64,000 nt of DNA from CAIJMU01 sp035530275. Its GTDB lineage: Bacteria > Spirochaetota > Spirochaetia > Treponematales > Rectinemataceae. A model generated the notes under the pieces. The model had not been told where the DNA came from. It did not search any database and saw nothing but the letters and a program-made list of their open reading frames with translations. Shown here piece by piece: positions 63,434 to 64,000 of the stretch (position 1 is the stretch's first letter; each line of letters opens with the position of its first letter). The stretch is taken from assembly GCA_035530275.1 (NCBI GenBank), contig DATKVC010000019.1, positions 186,001-250,000 of the forward strand, written 5' to 3'. Made by a program: the position numbers and the translations under genes.

Positions 63434-64000
63434 ATGGTCATCAATCACAACCTGAGCGCAATGTTCGCGAACCGCGCACTCGGCATCACCAATCAGGAAA
63501 CCGAGAAGAGCATGGAGAAATTGTCCTCCGGCCAGCGGATCAACCGCGCCGGCGACGACGCCTCCGGCCTCGCCGTTTCCGAGAAGATGCGCTCCCAGAT
63601 CCGCGGTCTCAATCAGGCCTCCAAGAACGCCGCGAACGGTATTTCCTTCATTCAGACCACGGAAGGCTACCTCCAGGAGTCCCAGGACATCCTCCAGCGC
63701 GTCCGCGAACTCGCCGTCCAGTCCTCCAACGGCATCTACACCTCCGAGGATCGCATGCAGATCCAGGTCGAGGTCAGCCAGCTCGTCGACGAGATCGATC
63801 GCATCGCCTCCCACGCCCAGTTCAACGGCATGAACATGCTTACCGGCCGCTTCGCGCGGGCGGGCGGCAGCAATGTCGTCACCGGTTCGATGTGGTTCCA
63901 CATCGGCGCCAACATGGACCAGCGCACCCGCGTCTATGTCGGCACGATGACCGCTGCCGGCCTCGGGGTCCGCAATGTAGGCGATAACTCCATCATCAGC
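63434..64000 (+). CDS. flaB: FlaB-family flagellin, core filament protein (3' end outside window)
   Basis: 189 codons visible. N-terminal D0/D1: MVINHNLSAMFANRALGITN, MEKLSSGQRINRAGDDASGLAVSEKM, GLNQASKNAANGISFIQTTEGYL and VQSSNGIYTSEDRMQIQVEV, the classic spirochaete FlaB sequence. AAGGAGG lies 6 nt before the ATG. Flagellins are exported by the type III flagellar apparatus and form the core of the periplasmic flagella, sheathed by FlaA. The C-terminal D0 is outside the window. Confidence 0.97.
   Translation, partial: MVINHNLSAMFANRALGITNQETEKSMEKLSSGQRINRAGDDASGLAVSEKMRSQIRGLNQASKNAANGISFIQTTEGYLQESQDILQRVRELAVQSSNGIYTSEDRMQIQVEVSQLVDEIDRIASHAQFNGMNMLTGRFARAGGSNVVTGSMWFHIGANMDQRTRVYVGTMTAAGLGVRNVGDNSIIS

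Overview
The window is a high-GC chromosomal segment of a spirochaete (Spirochaetota). The best evidence is a FlaB-type flagellin at the right edge, two tandem FlaA filament-sheath genes with signal peptides, a very short RpoZ, an LptD-like outer-membrane barrel, and several secreted or outer-membrane proteins. A flavodiiron protein and a Na+-pump decarboxylase beta subunit suggest anaerobic or microaerophilic life. I cannot name the genus. Genes are densely packed and many overlap by 1-14 nt. I saw no rRNA, tRNA, CRISPR array, phage or transposase.

Layout. 1-10.9 kb: the 3' end of an HD-GYP gene, then a minus-strand run of single-domain response regulator, uvrA, lptD-like, rpoZ, miaA and a UvrD/Rep helicase. 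11.0-23.7 kb is rich in signalling: a DNA-deoxyinosine glycosylase; a coupled periplasmic-binding-protein/histidine-kinase/receiver operon; ychF; an aminotransferase; a MASE1-PAS-GAF-PAS-HisKA_2 kinase with its receiver; and an OmpR-type regulator/kinase/secreted-protein operon. 23.9-29.9 kb: a LolD/MacB-type ABC cassette with two FtsX permeases, a LolA-like carrier and an outer-membrane barrel, interrupted by three strong hairpins. 30.0-33.8 kb: a large lipoprotein and a large outer-membrane-type protein of unknown function.

34.0-45.8 kb is metabolic: flavodiiron protein, 1-pyrroline-5-carboxylate dehydrogenase, a nitrogen operon amtB-glnK-glnD behind a well-formed sigma-54 promoter, oadB with a 50-residue OadG-like peptide, and mnmA coupled to an unknown membrane-anchored protein. 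45.8-49.5 kb: flaA-flaA from a near-consensus sigma-70 promoter, a cyclic-nucleotide-binding histidine kinase and a DOMON protein. 49.5-64 kb: tatD, clpB, a Phd/PIN toxin-antitoxin pair, a DedA protein, a queuosine pair (yhhQ-queF), argR, a FapA/DUF342 protein, a pcnB - DUF4912 - GH57-like - ybaK gene run, and flaB with an exact sigma-28 -10 element about 320 nt upstream.

Most worth a second look: a double palindrome that appears to add residues inside UvrA; an 18-bp inverted repeat straddling the ychF stop; the triple hairpin in the ABC/LolA cassette; the GH57-like protein with His at the expected nucleophile position; an MnmA without the usual second catalytic cysteine; the binding-protein/kinase/receiver operon; and a terminator-like palindrome embedded antisense in tatD.
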